In this document: positions 1 through 9,895 of the stretch, piece by piece | Layout: each line of letters opens with the position of its first letter | How positions within the stretch are numbered: the first letter of the stretch is position 1 | Assembly: GCF_016918855.1 (NCBI RefSeq) | Contig: NZ_JADKYB010000002.1 | Location: 528,249 to 592,248, forward strand | DNA length: 64,000 nt | From: Actinacidiphila acididurans | GTDB lineage: Bacteria; Actinomycetota; Actinomycetes; Streptomycetales; Streptomycetaceae | Direction: 5' to 3' | Notes under the pieces: model-generated | Told to the model about the DNA's origin: nothing | Database searches by the model: none | The model's input: only the letters and a program-made list of their open reading frames with translations | Program-made: the position numbers and the translations under genes

Positions 1-159
1 GGCGGGCGGATAGGGCACCCCCGCGAGGGCCCCGCCCGCACTGGCCGATCCGTAGCGTCGCGGCCGCCGCGTACTCCGCGGTGGACAACACCTCACCCGT
101 ACGGCCGCGCCTACCGTGAAGGGGATCCGAGGGTGTCGGGCAGGAAGGGCGGAGTGGCG

Positions 160-1620
160 ATGGCAACGGCAGGGGCGGCGCAGCCGCGGGCGTTCTGGGT
201 GGCGGGGCGCCCGGTCACCGGCGAGGAGAGCTTCGAGGTCACCAGTTCCTGGGACGGCTCGGTGGTCGGCACCGTCAGCGTGCCCACGGACCAGCAGGTG
301 GAGCAGGCCGTGGCGGCGGCCGACGCCGTGCAGTACGACTTCGCCGCCACTCCCGCGCACGTACGGGCCGCCGCGCTGGACCACGTGTCCCGGCGGCTGG
401 CCGAGCGGGCCGAGGAGATCGCCCAGCTGATCACCGCCGAGAACGGCAAGCCGGTCAAGTGGTCCCGCGGCGAGGTCGGCCGCGCGGTGTCGGTCTTCCG
501 GTTCGCCGCCGAGGAGGCCCGCCGGTTCAACGGCGGCGAGGCCCAGCGGCTGGACACCGACCCCGGCGGCGTGGGCCGGCTGGCCCTCACCCGCCGCTTC
601 CCGCGCGGCCCGGTGCTCGGCATCGCCCCCTTCAACTTCCCGCTCAACCTGGTCGCCCACAAGGTCGCCCCGGCCATCGCGGTGGGCGCGCCGATCATCG
701 TCAAGCCCGCGCCCGCCACCCCGCTCACCGCGCTGCTGCTCGGTGAGCTGCTGGCCGAGACCGAGCTGCCCGAGGGCGCCTGGAGCGTGCTGACGGTGCC
801 CAACGACCGGATGCCGTCCCTGGTCCAGGACCCGCGGCTGCCGGTGATCTCCTTCACCGGCTCCGACACCGTCGGCTACGCGATCACCGACTCGGTGCCG
901 CGCAAGCACGTCACGCTGGAGCTCGGCGGGAACGCCGCCGCCGTGGTCCTGGCCGACTGGTCCTCCGACGCCGACCTGGACTGGGCGGCGACCCGTATCG
1001 CCACCTTCGCCAACTACCAGGGCGGCCAGTCCTGCATCTCCGTCCAGCGGGTGATCGTGGCGGACGCGGTGTACGACGCCCTGGCCGAACGCGTCCTCGC
1101 CAAGGTCCGCGCCCAGGTCACCGGCGACCCCGCCGACGACGCCACCGACGTGGGCCCCCTGGTCAGCGAGGCCGCCGCCGCCCGGGTGGCCGACTGGGTC
1201 GACGACGCCGTGACCAAGGGCGCCAAGCTGCTCACCGGCGGCGCCCGCGACGGCGCGAGCTACGCCCCCACCGTCCTCACCGACCTGCCCGGCGACTCCG
1301 TCCTGGCCACCGCCGAGGCCTTCGGCCCGGTCCTCTCCCTGCACCGCGTCAGCGGCCCCGACGAGGCCTTCGCCGCCGTCAACGACTCCCGCTTCGGCCT
1401 CCAGGCCGGCATCTTCACCCACGACATCCAGCTCGCCTTCCGCGCCCACCGCGAACTCCAGGTCGGCGGCGTCATCATCGGCGACGTCCCCTCCTACCGC
1501 GCCGACCAAATGCCCTACGGCGGCGTCAAGGACTCCGGCACCGGCCGCGAAGGCATCCGCTACGCCATGTCCGACTACACCTACGACCGCGTCCTCGTTT
1601 TGACGAGTTTGGACCTGTAG
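160..1620 (+). CDS. aldehyde dehydrogenase family protein
   Basis: Predicted cytosolic NAD(P)-dependent aldehyde dehydrogenase that oxidises an aldehyde to the acid through a thiohemiacetal. The 486 residues match the usual family length. Visible are the catalytic cysteine in GQSC (Cys292), the general-base glutamate in LELGG (Glu254), the cofactor-domain stretch around APFNFPLN and the C-terminal YGGVKDSGTGREG block. The pattern is closest to the lactaldehyde / non-phosphorylating glyceraldehyde-3-phosphate type, but the substrate cannot be read from sequence. I chose ATG160 because GGCGGAG lies 5 bases upstream; in-frame GTG154 and GTG133 are alternatives. The gene is monocistronic and is followed by a hairpin at 1656-1672. 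Confidence 0.88.
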   Translation: MATAGAAQPRAFWVAGRPVTGEESFEVTSSWDGSVVGTVSVPTDQQVEQAVAAADAVQYDFAATPAHVRAAALDHVSRRLAERAEEIAQLITAENGKPVKWSRGEVGRAVSVFRFAAEEARRFNGGEAQRLDTDPGGVGRLALTRRFPRGPVLGIAPFNFPLNLVAHKVAPAIAVGAPIIVKPAPATPLTALLLGELLAETELPEGAWSVLTVPNDRMPSLVQDPRLPVISFTGSDTVGYAITDSVPRKHVTLELGGNAAAVVLADWSSDADLDWAATRIATFANYQGGQSCISVQRVIVADAVYDALAERVLAKVRAQVTGDPADDATDVGPLVSEAAAARVADWVDDAVTKGAKLLTGGARDGASYAPTVLTDLPGDSVLATAEAFGPVLSLHRVSGPDEAFAAVNDSRFGLQAGIFTHDIQLAFRAHRELQVGGVIIGDVPSYRADQMPYGGVKDSGTGREGIRYAMSDYTYDRVLVLTSLDL

Positions 1621-1655
1621 CCCGTCCAAGGCTGCGGGTGGCATATGGGGGGGCT

Positions 1656-1672
1656 GGGGTCCGCAGGACCCC
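1656..1672 (+). terminator. hairpin after the aldehyde dehydrogenase gene
   Basis: Perfect 7-bp stem GGGGTCC / GGACCCC with a 3-base loop, 35 bases past the stop codon. There is no T-run, as is common for streptomycete terminators. Confidence 0.5.
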
Positions 1673-1695
1673 GTGTCCCCCCGGGCACGCCGGGA

Positions 1696-1770
1696 GCACC
1701 CAGGGGCGCGGGGTTGCATTCGATATGCGGCTGGCGCCGAGTGGGCGCGACAAGCCCACCACAGCCCGCA
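1696..1770 (-). repeat. dispersed intergenic repeat, copy A
   Basis: Read on the minus strand, this stretch matches 3940-4010 read on the plus strand. It includes a perfect 16-mer, GGCTTGTCGCGCCCAC (1741-1756 here, 3949-3964 there), followed by similar GGCGCCAGCCGC and CGCGCCCC blocks. It resembles the short palindromic elements found scattered in Streptomyces intergenic regions. Confidence 0.65.
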
Positions 1771-1941
1771 GAAGGCCACCGGCTGAGCGGGGCAGACGCT
1801 GTCAAAAAAACCCACTATCCGCACAAATGACCGTACCCTTGAGCCCGCGTCAGCGACCCGCACACAAAAATGGTGCCCTCACCCCGCATCGGGTAATACG
1901 GACAGGTAGCACTGATCGGTAACCCCCACCGGAGGTGAACC

Positions 1942-3864
1942 GTGTCCGCACCAGCCGCCACACGCAAGGTCTCCGAACGAGAAGCCCGCCAGGTCGCGGA
2001 GGCCGCCCGGGAGCAGGCCTGGCACAAGCCGAGCTTCGCCAAGGAACTGTTCCTCGGCCGCTTCCGCCTGGACCTCGTCCACCCGCACCCGCTGCCCTCG
2101 CCCGAAGCCGTGGCGAAGGGCGAAGCCTTCCTCGCCCGGCTCCGCGACTTCTGCGAGACCGAGGTGGACGCGGCGCGGATCGAGCGCGAGGCCCGTATCC
2201 CGGACGAGACCGTACGCGGGCTGAAGGACCTGGGCGCGTTCGGGATGAAGATCGACGAGGCGTACGGCGGCCTCGGCCTCACCCAGGTGTACTACAACAA
2301 GGCGCTGGCCCTGGTCGGCAGCGCGAGCCCGGCGATCGGCGCGCTGCTGTCGGCCCATCAGTCGATCGGCGTACCGCAGCCGCTGAAGCTGTTCGGCACC
2401 GAGGAGCAGAAGGCCCGCTTCCTGCCGCGCTGCGCCCGTACCGACATCAGCGCCTTCCTGCTCACCGAGCCCGACGTCGGCTCGGACCCGGCCCGGCTCG
2501 CCACCACCGCGGAGCCCGACGGGGACGACTACGTCCTGGACGGCGTCAAGCTGTGGACCACCAACGGCGTGGTCGCCGACCTGCTGGTCGTGATGGCCCG
2601 GGTGCCGAAGTCCGACGGGCACAAGGGCGGCATCACCGCGTTCGTGGTCGAGGCCGGCACCGAGGGGATCACCGTCGAGCACCGCAACGCCTTCATGGGC
2701 CTGCGCGGCCTGGAGAACGGCGTCACCCGCTTCCACCGGGTCCGGGTCCCGGCGGCCAACCGGGTCGGTCCGGAGGGCGCCGGCCTGAAGATCGCCCTGA
2801 CCACCCTCAACACCGGCCGCCTGTCCCTGCCTGCCGGCTGCGCGGGAGCCGGCAAGTGGTGCCTGAAGATCGCCCGCGAGTGGTCCGGGGCCCGCGAGCA
2901 GTGGGGCAAGCCCATCGCCGAGCACGAGGCGGTCGGCGCCAAGATCTCCTACATCGCGGCCACCACCTTCGCACTGGAGGCGATGGTGGACCTCGCCTCC
3001 CAGATGGCCGACGAGGACCGCAACGACATCCGCATCGAGGCCGCGCTCGCCAAGCTCTACGGTTCCGAGGCCGCCTGGACCATGGCCGACGAGCTGGTGC
3101 AGATCCGCGGCGGCCGCGGCTTCGAGACCGCCGAGTCGCTGGCCGCCCGCGGCGAACGCGGCGTGCCCGCCGAACAGTTGTTGCGCGACCTGCGGATCAA
3201 CCGGATCTTCGAGGGCTCCACCGAGATCATGCACCTGCTGATCGCCCGCGAGGCGGTCGACGCGCACCTGTCGGTCGCCGGCGACCTCATCGACCCCGAC
3301 ACCTCACTGAGCGACAAGGCCAGGGCCGGCGCCCGAGCCGGCGGCTTCTACGCCCGCTGGCTGCCCAAGCTGGTCGCCGGGCCGGGCCAACTTCCGCACT
3401 CCTACGCCGAATTCGGCACCCTCGCCGGCCACTTGCGGTACATCGAGCGCAGCTCCCGCAAGCTCGCCCGCTGCACCTTCTACGCCATGTCGCGCTGGCA
3501 GGGCCGGATGGAGCTCAAGCAGAACTTCCTGGCGCGGATCGTCGACATCGGCGCGGAGCTGTTCGCCATGAGCGCGGCGTGCGTGCGGGCCCAGCATCTG
3601 GCCGCGACCTCCGATCACGGCCTTGAGGCGCGGTTGCTGGCCGACACGTTTTGCTCGCAGGCGCGGGTTCGGACGGATGAGCTTTTCGGGCGGCTCTGGA
3701 GCAATACGGATGGGGCGGATCGGGGGCTGACCAAGGCTGTGCTGCGGGGGGACATGGCGTGGCTCGAAGCGGGGATCGTTGACGTCAGCGGTGGGGGGCC
3801 CTGGATCGAGGAGACTGCTCCTGGGGCTTCGCGGGTCGAGAACGTGCGGCGGGTAATTCGTTAA
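1942..3864 (+). CDS. acyl-CoA dehydrogenase (FadE-like, VLCAD-type)
   Basis: FAD-dependent enzyme predicted to catalyse the first, alpha-beta dehydrogenation step of fatty-acid beta-oxidation. Its 640 residues are far longer than the ~380-residue short/medium-chain enzymes. The N-terminal and middle acyl-CoA dehydrogenase domains and the FAD/substrate segment FLLTEPDVGSDPA come first, then the C-terminal helical domain with the catalytic-base region RIFEGSTEI (Glu424). A further ~200-residue C-terminal extension, as in very-long-chain enzymes, follows. A strong ribosome site (GGAGGTGA, 1931-1938) fixes the GTG start. Codon choice drifts to lower GC in the last ~200 bases. No electron-transfer flavoprotein genes lie nearby, so substrate and pathway are inferred from the family. 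Confidence 0.9.
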   Translation: MSAPAATRKVSEREARQVAEAAREQAWHKPSFAKELFLGRFRLDLVHPHPLPSPEAVAKGEAFLARLRDFCETEVDAARIEREARIPDETVRGLKDLGAFGMKIDEAYGGLGLTQVYYNKALALVGSASPAIGALLSAHQSIGVPQPLKLFGTEEQKARFLPRCARTDISAFLLTEPDVGSDPARLATTAEPDGDDYVLDGVKLWTTNGVVADLLVVMARVPKSDGHKGGITAFVVEAGTEGITVEHRNAFMGLRGLENGVTRFHRVRVPAANRVGPEGAGLKIALTTLNTGRLSLPAGCAGAGKWCLKIAREWSGAREQWGKPIAEHEAVGAKISYIAATTFALEAMVDLASQMADEDRNDIRIEAALAKLYGSEAAWTMADELVQIRGGRGFETAESLAARGERGVPAEQLLRDLRINRIFEGSTEIMHLLIAREAVDAHLSVAGDLIDPDTSLSDKARAGARAGGFYARWLPKLVAGPGQLPHSYAEFGTLAGHLRYIERSSRKLARCTFYAMSRWQGRMELKQNFLARIVDIGAELFAMSAACVRAQHLAATSDHGLEARLLADTFCSQARVRTDELFGRLWSNTDGADRGLTKAVLRGDMAWLEAGIVDVSGGGPWIEETAPGASRVENVRRVIR

Positions 3865-3939
3865 GGGGCCGGACGTCGGCTTGGCGTTCTCCCTGATCCG
3901 GCTTCGCGCCGTTACGGTTGCGCGGTTCTCTGTGTGCGC

Positions 3940-4010
3940 GCTGTTTGTGGCTTGTCGCGCCCACGCGGCGCCAGCCGCGAATGGACAACAGCCTCGCGCC
4001 CCTTCGGGGC
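3940..4010 (+). repeat. dispersed intergenic repeat, copy B
   Basis: Inverted partner of the copy at 1696-1770; together they flank the acyl-CoA dehydrogenase gene. The right end forms a short hairpin, GCCCC-TTC-GGGGC (3998-4010). Confidence 0.6.
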
Positions 4011-4106
4011 ACGTCCCGGCTCGGGCTCGCTCATAGGTGCGGGCGCTCCTCGGTGCGGGTTTTCCACAGGCTTGGCTCCGGTGCGTCGGGAGGGGCGGGG
4101 GCAGGA

Positions 4107-4112
4107 CAGAAT
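4107..4112 (+). promoter_or_regulatory. -10-like hexamer for dxr, probably leaderless
   Basis: CAGAAT ends 6 bases before the dxr ATG at 4119, and no convincing ribosome site lies between. That spacing would put the transcription start on the ATG. No good -35 box is visible. Confidence 0.4.
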
Positions 4113-4118
4113 GAGGGC

Positions 4119-5369
4119 ATGACCGACGCACTCGCAGACCCGCACTACCGACCCTTCGCCGCGCCGGATGCCGGTGGGGGGCCCCGGGACATCGTGATTC
4201 TCGGCTCCACGGGGTCGATCGGCACGCAGGCGATCGACGTGGTGCTGCGCAACCAGGAGCGGTTCCGGGTGGTGGCGCTTTCGGCGGCCGGCGGGCGGGT
4301 GGGGCTGCTGGCGGATCAGGCGCACACGCTGGGAGTGCACACGGTCGCGGTGGCGGACGAGGGGGCGGCGTCGGCACTGCGGGAGGCGCTGGCCGAGCGG
4401 TACGGGGCGGAGCGCACGCCGGAGATCCTGGCCGGGCAGGGGGCGGCGGCGGAGGTGGCGGCGCTGCCGTGCCACTCGGTGCTGAACGGGATCACCGGGT
4501 CGATCGGGCTGCGGCCGACGCTGGCCGCGCTGGAGGCGGGCCGGGTGCTGGTGCTGGCCAACAAGGAGTCGCTGATCGCCGGGGGGCCGCTGGTCAAGGC
4601 GGTGGCGAAGCCCGGGCAGGTGGTGCCGGTGGACTCCGAGCACTCGGCGCTGTTCCAGGCACTGATGGGCGGCACCCGCGGGGAGGTGCGCAAGCTGATC
4701 GTGACGGCGTCGGGGGGCCCGTTCCGCGGCCGGACCCTGGCCGAGATGGCCGGGGTGACGCCGGCGGAGGCGATGGCCCACCCCACCTGGGACATGGGGC
4801 CGGTGATCACCATCAACTCGGCCACGTTGGTGAACAAGGGCCTGGAGGTCATCGAGGCCCACCTGCTGTACGACATCCCGTTCGACCGGATCGAGGTCGT
4901 CGTCCACCCGCAGTCCTACGTTCACTCGATGGTGGAATTCACCGACGGCTCCACGCTCGCCCAGGCCGGCCCGCCGGACATGCGCGTACCCATTGCGCTG
5001 GGCCTGGGCTGGCCGCACCGGGTGCCGGACGCCGCACCGGCCTTCGACTGGTCCAAGGCGTCCACCTGGGAGTTCTTCCCGCTGGACGAGACGGCCTTCC
5101 CGTCTGTCGCGCTGAGCCGCCATGTGGGTACCCTCGGGGGCACCGCGCCCGCGGTGTTCAACGCCGCCAACGAGGAGTGCGTAGCCGCCTTCCGGCAGGG
5201 CACGCTGTCCTTCACGGGCATCATGGACACCGTCGCCCGGGTGGTCGGCGAGCACGGCACACCCGTTCCGGGAACTTCTCTCACCGTCGAGGACGTCCTG
5301 GAAGCGGAGACCTGGGCCCGCGCCCGGGCCCGGGAACTGGCACAGGCATCGGAGGCAGCAGGCGTATGA
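4119..5369 (+). CDS. dxr: 1-deoxy-D-xylulose 5-phosphate reductoisomerase
   Basis: Second enzyme of the MEP isoprenoid pathway, converting DXP to 2-C-methyl-D-erythritol 4-phosphate with NADPH and a divalent metal. The 416-residue protein has the N-terminal NADPH fold ([16 protein letters not shown]), NKESLIAGG, the metal and substrate block [11 protein letters not shown], the flexible-loop region ASGGPFRG and the C-terminal four-helix domain. Upstream in-frame codons were rejected because the protein family begins near ATG4119 and the extra residues look non-coding. Its stop overlaps the next start (ATGA), so it is co-transcribed with the site-2 protease. ispG of the same pathway follows that gene. 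Confidence 0.97.
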   Translation: MTDALADPHYRPFAAPDAGGGPRDIVILGSTGSIGTQAIDVVLRNQERFRVVALSAAGGRVGLLADQAHTLGVHTVAVADEGAASALREALAERYGAERTPEILAGQGAAAEVAALPCHSVLNGITGSIGLRPTLAALEAGRVLVLANKESLIAGGPLVKAVAKPGQVVPVDSEHSALFQALMGGTRGEVRKLIVTASGGPFRGRTLAEMAGVTPAEAMAHPTWDMGPVITINSATLVNKGLEVIEAHLLYDIPFDRIEVVVHPQSYVHSMVEFTDGSTLAQAGPPDMRVPIALGLGWPHRVPDAAPAFDWSKASTWEFFPLDETAFPSVALSRHVGTLGGTAPAVFNAANEECVAAFRQGTLSFTGIMDTVARVVGEHGTPVPGTSLTVEDVLEAETWARARARELAQASEAAGV

Positions 5370-6685
5370 CGGCCCTCATGACGGTCCTCGGCATCGTCGT
5401 CTTCGCCATCGGGCTGATGATCTCCATCGCCTGGCACGAGTTCGGGCACCTGTCCACGGCCAAGCTCTTCAAGATCAGGGTGCCGCAGTACATGGTCGGC
5501 TTCGGGCCGACCGTATTCTCGCGACAGAAGGGCGAGACCGAGTACGGCCTCAAGGCCGTCCCGCTCGGCGGCTACATCCGGATGATCGGCATGTTCCCGC
5601 CCGGCGAGGACGGACGGGTCACCGCCCGTTCCACCTCGCCGTGGCGCAGCATGATCGAGGACGCCCGCTCGGCGGCGTACGAGGAACTGAAGCCCGGCGA
5701 CGAGACGCGGATGTTCTACACCCGCGCGCCGTGGAAGCGGGTCATCGTGATGTTCGCCGGACCGTTCATGAACCTCATCCTGGCCGTCGCCCTGTTCCTC
5801 GGCGTCTTCATGGGCTTCGGCATCAGCATGCGGACCACCGTCATCGGATCGGTCAGCGACTGCGTGATCTCCCAGTCCGACACCTCCCAGCGGAACCCGG
5901 ACAACCCGTGCCGGTCCACCGACCCGGTCGCGCCCGCCAAGCAGGCCGGCTTCAAGGCGGGGGACAAGTTCCTGGAGTTCAACGGCCGGCCGGTCAAGGA
6001 CTGGGCCCAGCTGTCCAACGACATCCGCGACAACCCGGGCACCAAGGCCACCGTCGTGGTGGAGCGCAAGGGACAGCGGGTCACCCTGCACCCGACCATC
6101 ACCACCAACACGGTGGCGAAGACCGACAGCAACGGCGACTACGTCACCGGCACCGTGAAGGCCGGCTTCCTCGGCTTCGCCCCCGCCACCCACGTCCAGC
6201 CGCTCGGCTTCACCGACTCCTTCCAGCACATGGGCGACATGGCCCGGCAGGGCGTCGACTCCCTGGTCAGCCTGCCCAAGCGGATCCCCGACCTGTGGAA
6301 CTCGGCCTTCAACGGCGCTCCGCGCAAGGCCGACTCGCCGATGGGCGTGGTCGGCGCGGCCCGGGTCGGCGGCGAGGTGTTCGCCCTCAAGGCGCCCGCC
6401 ATCGACCGCGTGATGTTCATGGTCACCCTGGTCGCCGGGTTCAACCTGTCGCTGTTCCTGTTCAACATGCTGCCGCTGCTGCCGCTGGACGGCGGCCACA
6501 TCGCCGGCGCGCTGTGGGAGGCGCTGCGCCGGCACACCGCCCGCGCGTTCCGCCGCCCCGACCCGGGACCGTTCGACGTGGCGAAGCTGATGCCCGTCGC
6601 CTACGTGGTGGCCGGCATATTCGTGTCCTTCACCCTGCTGGTGCTGATCGCCGATGTGGTGAACCCCGTCAAACTCAATTCGTAA
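5366..6685 (+). CDS. RIP metalloprotease (site-2 protease, RseP/RasP family)
   Basis: Intramembrane zinc protease that, in relatives, cuts membrane-bound anti-sigma factors and leftover signal peptides. It has 439 residues. The zinc motif HEFGH (His24, Glu25, His28) sits in the first membrane helix and the LDGGH motif (Asp375) in a late one. A PDZ domain lies between about residues 150 and 270, with a helix at about 130-150 before it. Several hydrophobic segments fit a polytopic membrane protein. The start overlaps the dxr stop by four bases; ATG5378 is an in-frame alternative. The substrate is unknown. Confidence 0.93.
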   Translation: MTALMTVLGIVVFAIGLMISIAWHEFGHLSTAKLFKIRVPQYMVGFGPTVFSRQKGETEYGLKAVPLGGYIRMIGMFPPGEDGRVTARSTSPWRSMIEDARSAAYEELKPGDETRMFYTRAPWKRVIVMFAGPFMNLILAVALFLGVFMGFGISMRTTVIGSVSDCVISQSDTSQRNPDNPCRSTDPVAPAKQAGFKAGDKFLEFNGRPVKDWAQLSNDIRDNPGTKATVVVERKGQRVTLHPTITTNTVAKTDSNGDYVTGTVKAGFLGFAPATHVQPLGFTDSFQHMGDMARQGVDSLVSLPKRIPDLWNSAFNGAPRKADSPMGVVGAARVGGEVFALKAPAIDRVMFMVTLVAGFNLSLFLFNMLPLLPLDGGHIAGALWEALRRHTARAFRRPDPGPFDVAKLMPVAYVVAGIFVSFTLLVLIADVVNPVKLNS

Positions 6686-6699
6686 TGCCCCGAGCCGGG

Positions 6700-6728
6700 T
6701 GAGACGCGTGGGCGGGTTGCCGTAATCT
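6700..6728 (+). promoter_or_regulatory. possible ispG promoter
   Basis: TGAGAC (6700-6705) and TAATCT (6723-6728) are separated by 17 bases. The -10 fits the streptomycete TAnnnT pattern and the -35 is poor. It lies inside the hairpin loop region, so termination and initiation signals would be interleaved. Confidence 0.3.
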
Positions 6729-6750
6729 CGATGCCGGAGCCCGCCCACGC
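6706..6750 (+). terminator. 11-bp perfect hairpin after the dxr operon
   Basis: GCGTGGGCGGG (6706-6716) pairs perfectly with CCCGCCCACGC (6740-6750) across a 23-base loop. It lies in the 100-bp gap between the site-2 protease gene and ispG and overlaps the possible ispG promoter. Confidence 0.55.
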
Positions 6751-6785
6751 GGGACCTCGATCACCACCTTGGGGATGCCACGCAC

Positions 6786-7933
<1,148 letters not shown>

Positions 7934-7940
<7 letters not shown>

Positions 7941-8005
7941 CCGGCGCCGCCGCACGCCTCCTGACCGGCGCCGCCGCACGCCTCCTGACCGGCGCCGCCG
8001 CACGC
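7934..8005 (+). repeat. three perfect 24-bp tandem repeats spanning the ispG stop codon
   Basis: Units at 7934-7957, 7958-7981 and 7982-8005 are identical, each beginning CTCCTGACCGG and ending CCGCACGC. The first unit contains the ispG TGA stop. Confidence 0.95.
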
Positions 8006-8100
8006 CGCGGCCCGTACCGCGCACGCTTCGGCCGCACGCCGGCGCATCGTCTCCCGCTTCGGGACGGCGGTGCGCCGGCGGCGTATGCCCCTGCCCGCCC

Positions 8101-8133
8101 GGCACCTCCCCCAGGCTTCGCCCGGGAGGTGCC
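8101..8133 (+). terminator. inverted repeat downstream of ispG
   Basis: GGCACCTCCC (8101-8110) pairs perfectly with GGGAGGTGCC (8124-8133) around a 13-base loop. This palindrome type recurs in Streptomyces intergenic DNA. It may terminate ispG transcription. Confidence 0.5.
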
Positions 8134-8223
8134 CCCACGAGCGGCCCACGGCCCGCCGTACGAGGTAAAGTGCTCGGACCATCCGCCGCCGTCGCCCGCG
8201 GCCCCATCCGGTGAGGCGCTGCC

Positions 8224-9069
8224 TTGTTGACCCACCCGACTGCCCGAGTCCTCGAACCCGGCGACCTCGACGCGGCCCTCGCCGTCCTCGACCGTGATCC
8301 GGTGGCCAACGCGTTCGTCACCTCGCGGGTCAACGTCGCAGGGCTCGACCCGTGGCGGCTCGGCGGCGAGATGTGGGGCTGGTACTCCGGCGGCAAGCTC
8401 GCCTCGCTGTGCTACGCCGGTGCCAACCTGGTGCCGATCTGCGCCACCCCCGAGGCGATCAGCGCCTTCGCCGAGCGTGCCCGCCGGGCCGGCCGCCGCT
8501 GCTCGTCCATCGTCGGCCCCGCCGAGACCACCAAGGACCTGTGGGCCCGGCTCGAACCGCACTGGGGACCGGCCCGCGAGATCCGCGCCCACCAGCCGCT
8601 GATGACCACCCGCACGCTGCCGCCCGACGTGACCCCCGACCCGCTGGTCCGCCGGGTCCGCCGCGACGAGATGGACGTGATCATGCCGGCCTGCGTCGCC
8701 ATGTTCACCGAGGAGGTCGGCGTCTCCCCGCTTGCCGGCGACGGCGGCCTGCTCTACCAGGCCCGGGTCGCCGAACTGGTCTCCACCGGGCGGGCGTTCG
8801 CGCGGATACAGGACGGCCGCGTGGTCTTCAAGGCCGAGATCGGCGCGGTCACCCGGCACACCTGCCAGATCCAGGGCGTCTGGGTCGCCCCCGAGTACCG
8901 CGGCCGCGGCCTGTCCGAGAGCGGCATGGCCGCCGTGCTCCACTACGCACTGCGCGACGTCGCGCCCGTCGCCAGCCTCTACGTCAACGACTTCAACGCG
9001 CCCGCCCGCGCGGCGTACCGCCGGGTGGGCTTCACCGAGGTCGGGGCGTTCATGAGCGTGCTGTTCTGA
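8224..9069 (+). CDS. GNAT N-acetyltransferase with DUF4081-type N-terminal domain
   Basis: Predicted acetyl-CoA-dependent acyltransferase of 281 residues. The C-terminal half carries the GNAT core: QIQGVWVAPEYRGRGLSESG is the beta4/alpha3 acetyl-CoA loop (R-G-x-G-L variant), followed by LYVNDFNAPARAAYRRVGF. The N-terminal ~130 residues resemble the DUF4081 domain often joined to actinobacterial GNATs. Substrate unknown. The start is a tandem TTG-TTG (8224, 8227) after a weak GTGAGG site; a TAAAGT hexamer at 8166-8171 may be its -10 box. Its neighbour at 9159 is a second, single-domain GNAT. Confidence 0.85.
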   Translation: MLTHPTARVLEPGDLDAALAVLDRDPVANAFVTSRVNVAGLDPWRLGGEMWGWYSGGKLASLCYAGANLVPICATPEAISAFAERARRAGRRCSSIVGPAETTKDLWARLEPHWGPAREIRAHQPLMTTRTLPPDVTPDPLVRRVRRDEMDVIMPACVAMFTEEVGVSPLAGDGGLLYQARVAELVSTGRAFARIQDGRVVFKAEIGAVTRHTCQIQGVWVAPEYRGRGLSESGMAAVLHYALRDVAPVASLYVNDFNAPARAAYRRVGFTEVGAFMSVLF

Positions 9070-9146
9070 CCCCCTGAAGACTCTGCGCAAGGCCCGGAAA
9101 CGGTCCCGGTTCGCCCGGGAAATGGTTACCGAGGGTGCCCGCCCGG

Positions 9147-9152
9147 TAGGGT
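9147..9152 (+). promoter_or_regulatory. -10-like hexamer, probable leaderless start
   Basis: TAGGGT ends 6 bases before the ATG at 9159, and no ribosome site lies between. Confidence 0.4.
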
Positions 9153-9158
9153 CGGCTC

Positions 9159-9788
9159 ATGGGAGACGTGGTGATCGGCCCGTGCGACCTCGCCGCACAC
9201 GTGGACGAGGCGCTGGCCGTGCAGGCGGTCGCCTTCGGGCTGGGCCCCGAGGAGGTCGCCATCCGGCGGCAGATCGTGCTGCGGCACCTGGCCTCGCCCG
9301 GGGCGCGGGCACTGGCCGCGCACACCGACGACGGAAGCATGGTCGGCTTCGTCTACGGGCTGCCCAACGACCGCGCGCACTGGTGGTCCAGCGTGGTCCA
9401 GCCCTATCTTCGCGACCGCGGCAACGACGGCTGGCTGGACGACTCCTTCGTGATCACCGAACTGCACGTGCTGCCCGGCTTCCAGAACCGGGGCATCGGC
9501 CGCCGCCTGATCACCGAGATCACCGACACCGCGAGCGAACCGCGCTCCATCCTGTCCGCGATCGACGGCGAGAGCCCGGCCCGCCACCTCTACCGCAACC
9601 TCGGCTACCGCGACCTGGCCCGCCCGGTGCACTTCCCCAGCGCCGCCCGCCCGTACGCCGTGATGGGCGCCTTCCTGCCGCTGCTGCGCAAGCCCGCGAC
9701 GCCGGGTCCGGCGCAGGCGACGGCCCCGCACGAGCCGTCGGCGGCACGGGAACCCGGACGTGAACCCGGGCGCGAGCCGGGGGCGTAA
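9159..9788 (+). CDS. GNAT family N-acetyltransferase
   Basis: Predicted acetyltransferase of 209 residues. [20 protein letters not shown] is the acetyl-CoA pyrophosphate loop (Q-N-R-G-I-G), preceded by a typical GFVYGLPND strand and followed by [14 protein letters not shown]. The substrate cannot be told. It appears leaderless (TAGGGT 6 bases before the ATG). The last residues are a repeat ([13 protein letters not shown]) encoded by a 12-bp array that continues past the stop. Confidence 0.85.
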   Translation: MGDVVIGPCDLAAHVDEALAVQAVAFGLGPEEVAIRRQIVLRHLASPGARALAAHTDDGSMVGFVYGLPNDRAHWWSSVVQPYLRDRGNDGWLDDSFVITELHVLPGFQNRGIGRRLITEITDTASEPRSILSAIDGESPARHLYRNLGYRDLARPVHFPSAARPYAVMGAFLPLLRKPATPGPAQATAPHEPSAAREPGREPGREPGA

Positions 9789-9818
9789 AGCCGAACCGGG
9801 GGCGTAGAACCGGAGGCG
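9750..9818 (+). repeat. 12-bp repeat array across the GNAT stop codon
   Basis: Five units close to GAACCGGGGGCG: three contiguous and in frame (9750-9785), then two more (9793-9804, 9807-9818) spaced by TAAAGCC and TA. They turn into non-coding DNA at the TAA stop. Confidence 0.8.
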
Positions 9819-9895
9819 TAAAACGTTTGCGGGCGCCCGCGGCACGGCCGGTATCCTCGCCGGACTTTCCCGATCCTCCCGGAGGAGGCCCGCCC

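Larger units (their letters stand above)
1621..1941. other. 321-bp intergenic region before the acyl-CoA dehydrogenase gene
   Basis: The left part holds the hairpin at 1656-1672 and one copy of a dispersed intergenic repeat (1696-1770). The right part, from about 1800, is clearly richer in A and T (an A7 run at 1803-1809) and has near-direct repeats ATCGGGTAA and ATCGGTAA just before the ribosome site. This is the likely promoter region of the downstream gene; no clear -35/-10 pair could be assigned. Confidence 0.5.

Noticed and set aside
1645..1922. Short open frames in the gap before the acyl-CoA dehydrogenase gene
   Set aside because: They overlap the hairpin and the dispersed repeat and have no ribosome site.
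4058..4068. DnaA-box-like GGTTTTCCACA (also at 47947-47957, opposite strand)
   Set aside because: Single isolated boxes 44 kb apart, no cluster and no dnaA/dnaN context; not an origin.
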